Position numbers and translations under genes: made by a program
Part shown: one piece after another, positions 7,207 to 8,664 of the stretch
Numbering within the stretch: position 1 is the stretch's first letter
Layout: every line of letters begins with the position of its first letter
Origin: Acetobacteraceae bacterium
GTDB lineage: Bacteria; Pseudomonadota; Alphaproteobacteria; Acetobacterales; Acetobacteraceae
DNA length: 8,664 nt
NCBI GenBank assembly: GCA_003164305.1
Contig: PLSZ01000576.1
Span: 162 to 8,825 of the forward strand
Direction of reading: 5' to 3'
The notes under the pieces: model-generated
Databases searched by the model: none
Told to the model about the DNA's origin: nothing
The model's input: the letters and a program-made list of their open reading frames with translations, nothing else

Positions 7207-8487
7207 TCACGCTCGTAACAGATGACGGCGAAGCTTTGGCAAGTACTGGCGCACGAACACGCGGGCGGAGCCGCTGAGTTGCTCGATCTCCTGGCTGGTC
7301 TCCGTGAGTCGGTCTCGGGTCTGATCAAGTTGACGTCTCGTTTCGTCGAGGTCGGCGCAGGTCACGCCCAATACGTGCCTCGCCGCGGTCAACGCCGCGA
7401 TCGTTTCATTCAACTCACCGCGCGCCGCGGCCAACTCGTCGCGTGTCGTGGCCCAACCAAGAGTAGATCTTCGTCCCGCCTCAGTCCGCTCACGCAGTTG
7501 GGCTTCGGTTGCCCGAAGCTGGACCAGCATCGCTTGCCGCTCCAGATGTGTTTTGTCGCCGGTATCGCCGCGCTGACTCGCGGTCTCGGCCGCCGGGATC
7601 AGCATCGTTTCACGCAATCGTGATCGCGGCTCTGATTCGGCCCGCTCGTCGTGGCCCGCGCCGCTGTTACGAACCGGCGGTGGTCCGGTCGCCGGAACGA
7701 GAGTTCCTTGCGCGGCCGCGAGCATCGCCGCTCCATCCAGACCACGTTCGGATTCCCAGGATTTCAGGCGGTCCACCATGTCATAAATCGCGCGCAACAA
7801 CGCGACCGCGACAGGATAATCGTTCCGGTCGGACGCCGCGGTTCGTCGCATCCAATGGTCAATCCGGTCATGAGAAAATTTGATCAGACAGTCGCTTGTT
7901 CCGTCGGCCTGAACGCGATCCGGCCGACTGGTGTAACGATTGGTCCGTTCGATCCAACTCGCCACATCTTGATAAGACAAGTGATGGATGCAGACACCGC
8001 TCTCGACCGGAATATCGACGATACGATCGGATTGCGGCGCGACACCGCCATGCACGGTCGGGATGAATTCGATCGCCCCTCTTCGGAACAGGCACTGGCG
8101 AGTCTCCGGCCAATAATAGGCTCGCTCGTCATGCTCACCTAGAATGTAATGCCGGTACGGAATCGTGTAGATATCCGTGTCGGCCGCCGCCAGGGTGTCC
8201 CGCAAATAAAGCTCCGCCGCTGGCGAGAGAATCTCGTCGTCATCGAGATACAAAATCCACTCATGCGAGCACAGCGATAACGCGAAAGCGCGAGTCTCTT
8301 CGACGGTTGGCGACCACGGCACGATCTCGACCCGATCCGCGTGTCGCGCGGCGATGGCGACCGAATTGTCGGTCGAAGACTTGTCGATAACGATCAGTTC
8401 GTCCGCGAACGACAACGCGCGAAGGCAGGTTTCGAGCAGCGACGCGCGATTATAGGTGATGACGAACACGCTGAGTTTTTCTCGCAT
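7207..8487 (-). CDS. Family 2 glycosyltransferase (WaaE/RfbF-like) with long C-terminal coiled coil
   Basis: Predicted GT-A fold glycosyltransferase of 426 residues that would transfer a sugar from a nucleotide donor at the cytoplasmic face of the membrane. The N-terminal domain shows SVFVITYNRASLLETCL (6-22), ADELIVIDKSSTDNS (28-42) and WILYLDDDEILSP (77-89). The Asp82-Asp84 metal/nucleotide motif is followed by Glu85. This pattern is typical of the LPS core glycosyltransferase group related to WaaE/KdtX. The segment HHLSYQDVASWIERTNRYTSR (from 168) also fits that group. Residues about 255-312 look like a low-complexity linker. Residues about 313-405 form heptad-like repeats of Leu, Glu, Arg and Thr, a probable coiled coil. 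The protein ends in a basic amphipathic tail (VRQYLPKLRRHLLRA) that could touch the membrane. The start is ATG 8487, with GGGGAA a few bases upstream as a weak ribosome site. It converges on the SDR gene. Donor and acceptor cannot be deduced. Confidence 0.9.
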   Translation of the reverse strand: MREKLSVFVITYNRASLLETCLRALSFADELIVIDKSSTDNSVAIAARHADRVEIVPWSPTVEETRAFALSLCSHEWILYLDDDEILSPAAELYLRDTLAAADTDIYTIPYRHYILGEHDERAYYWPETRQCLFRRGAIEFIPTVHGGVAPQSDRIVDIPVESGVCIHHLSYQDVASWIERTNRYTSRPDRVQADGTSDCLIKFSHDRIDHWMRRTAASDRNDYPVAVALLRAIYDMVDRLKSWESERGLDGAAMLAAAQGTLVPATGPPPVRNSGAGHDERAESEPRSRLRETMLIPAAETASQRGDTGDKTHLERQAMLVQLRATEAQLRERTEAGRRSTLGWATTRDELAAARGELNETIAALTAARHVLGVTCADLDETRRQLDQTRDRLTETSQEIEQLSGSARVFVRQYLPKLRRHLLRA

Positions 8488-8664
8488 GAGCGTTCCCCGA
8501 TCCGATCGATGACGAGCCGGATTGTAGGCGCCATTTGTTAACGATCCGCTGATGGCCTGCTACGCGAATATTTCCGGCCGACCCGGGATGGATGACCTCG
8601 CGCGATCGGGCCGCCGGCCGGGAGAACCAGCGGGAGGCTGTCTAAGTCGCGGTAGGGACACCCA
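8488..8664. promoter_or_regulatory. Upstream region of the glycosyltransferase gene
   Basis: No gene can be supported in the last 177 bases. On the minus strand TACAAT (plus 8521-8526) is a 5/6 match to a -10 element about 34 bases before the glycosyltransferase ATG, but no -35 hexamer lies at the right distance. TTAACA farther up is only nine bases away. A short plus-strand frame open to the right edge from about 8569 has no recognisable content. Confidence 0.25.

Noticed and set aside
8625..8664. Right-edge sequence (AGGCTGTCTAAGTC and AGGGACACCC) resembling an insertion-sequence end
   Set aside because: The resemblance is impressionistic. No transposase frame or matching inverted repeat is within the window, so no element can be supported.

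Overview
The window looks like chromosomal DNA of a high-GC alphaproteobacterium, most plausibly a member of the Acetobacteraceae or another Rhodospirillales family. This rests on the GC-rich coding sequence, the alphaproteobacterial style of the RecF and Slt proteins, and the recF-gyrB order. The taxonomic call is an inference from sequence style, not a database result.

Layout. The left third is housekeeping DNA on the minus strand: recF (about 1125-2312) is followed by the 5' part of gyrB (start codon at 1081, running off the left edge after 360 codons). Going right, an intergenic stretch contains a clearly AT-rich core (about 2460-2610). It separates recF from a divergently transcribed, exported soluble lytic murein transglycosylase (2649-4340, plus). 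dnaN, the usual partner immediately upstream of recF, is not there.

The right half (4542-8487) looks like a small accessory glycan-modification locus. Two unrelated class I SAM-dependent methyltransferases are read in tandem and coupled by a GTGA overlap. A FabG-like short-chain dehydrogenase/reductase follows 76 bases downstream on the same strand. Converging on these from the right is a family 2 glycosyltransferase of the WaaE/RfbF-like type with a long C-terminal coiled coil. The first methyltransferase ends in a coiled coil plus a short Ser-Trp-Lys/Arg-x-Thr-Ala-Pro-x-Arg tail of the sort I associate with surface-polysaccharide enzymes. The second carries a C-terminal cysteine cluster that could bind zinc. 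Together these genes suggest synthesis and O-methylation of a surface glycan (LPS, capsule or glycosylated surface protein), but the substrate cannot be read from sequence.

No tRNA, rRNA, CRISPR array or convincing mobile element is visible. The most unusual content is the methyltransferase pair and the shared catalytic-domain/coiled-coil/basic-tail architecture in the glycan locus. I do not see evidence for a wholly new defence or mobile system.
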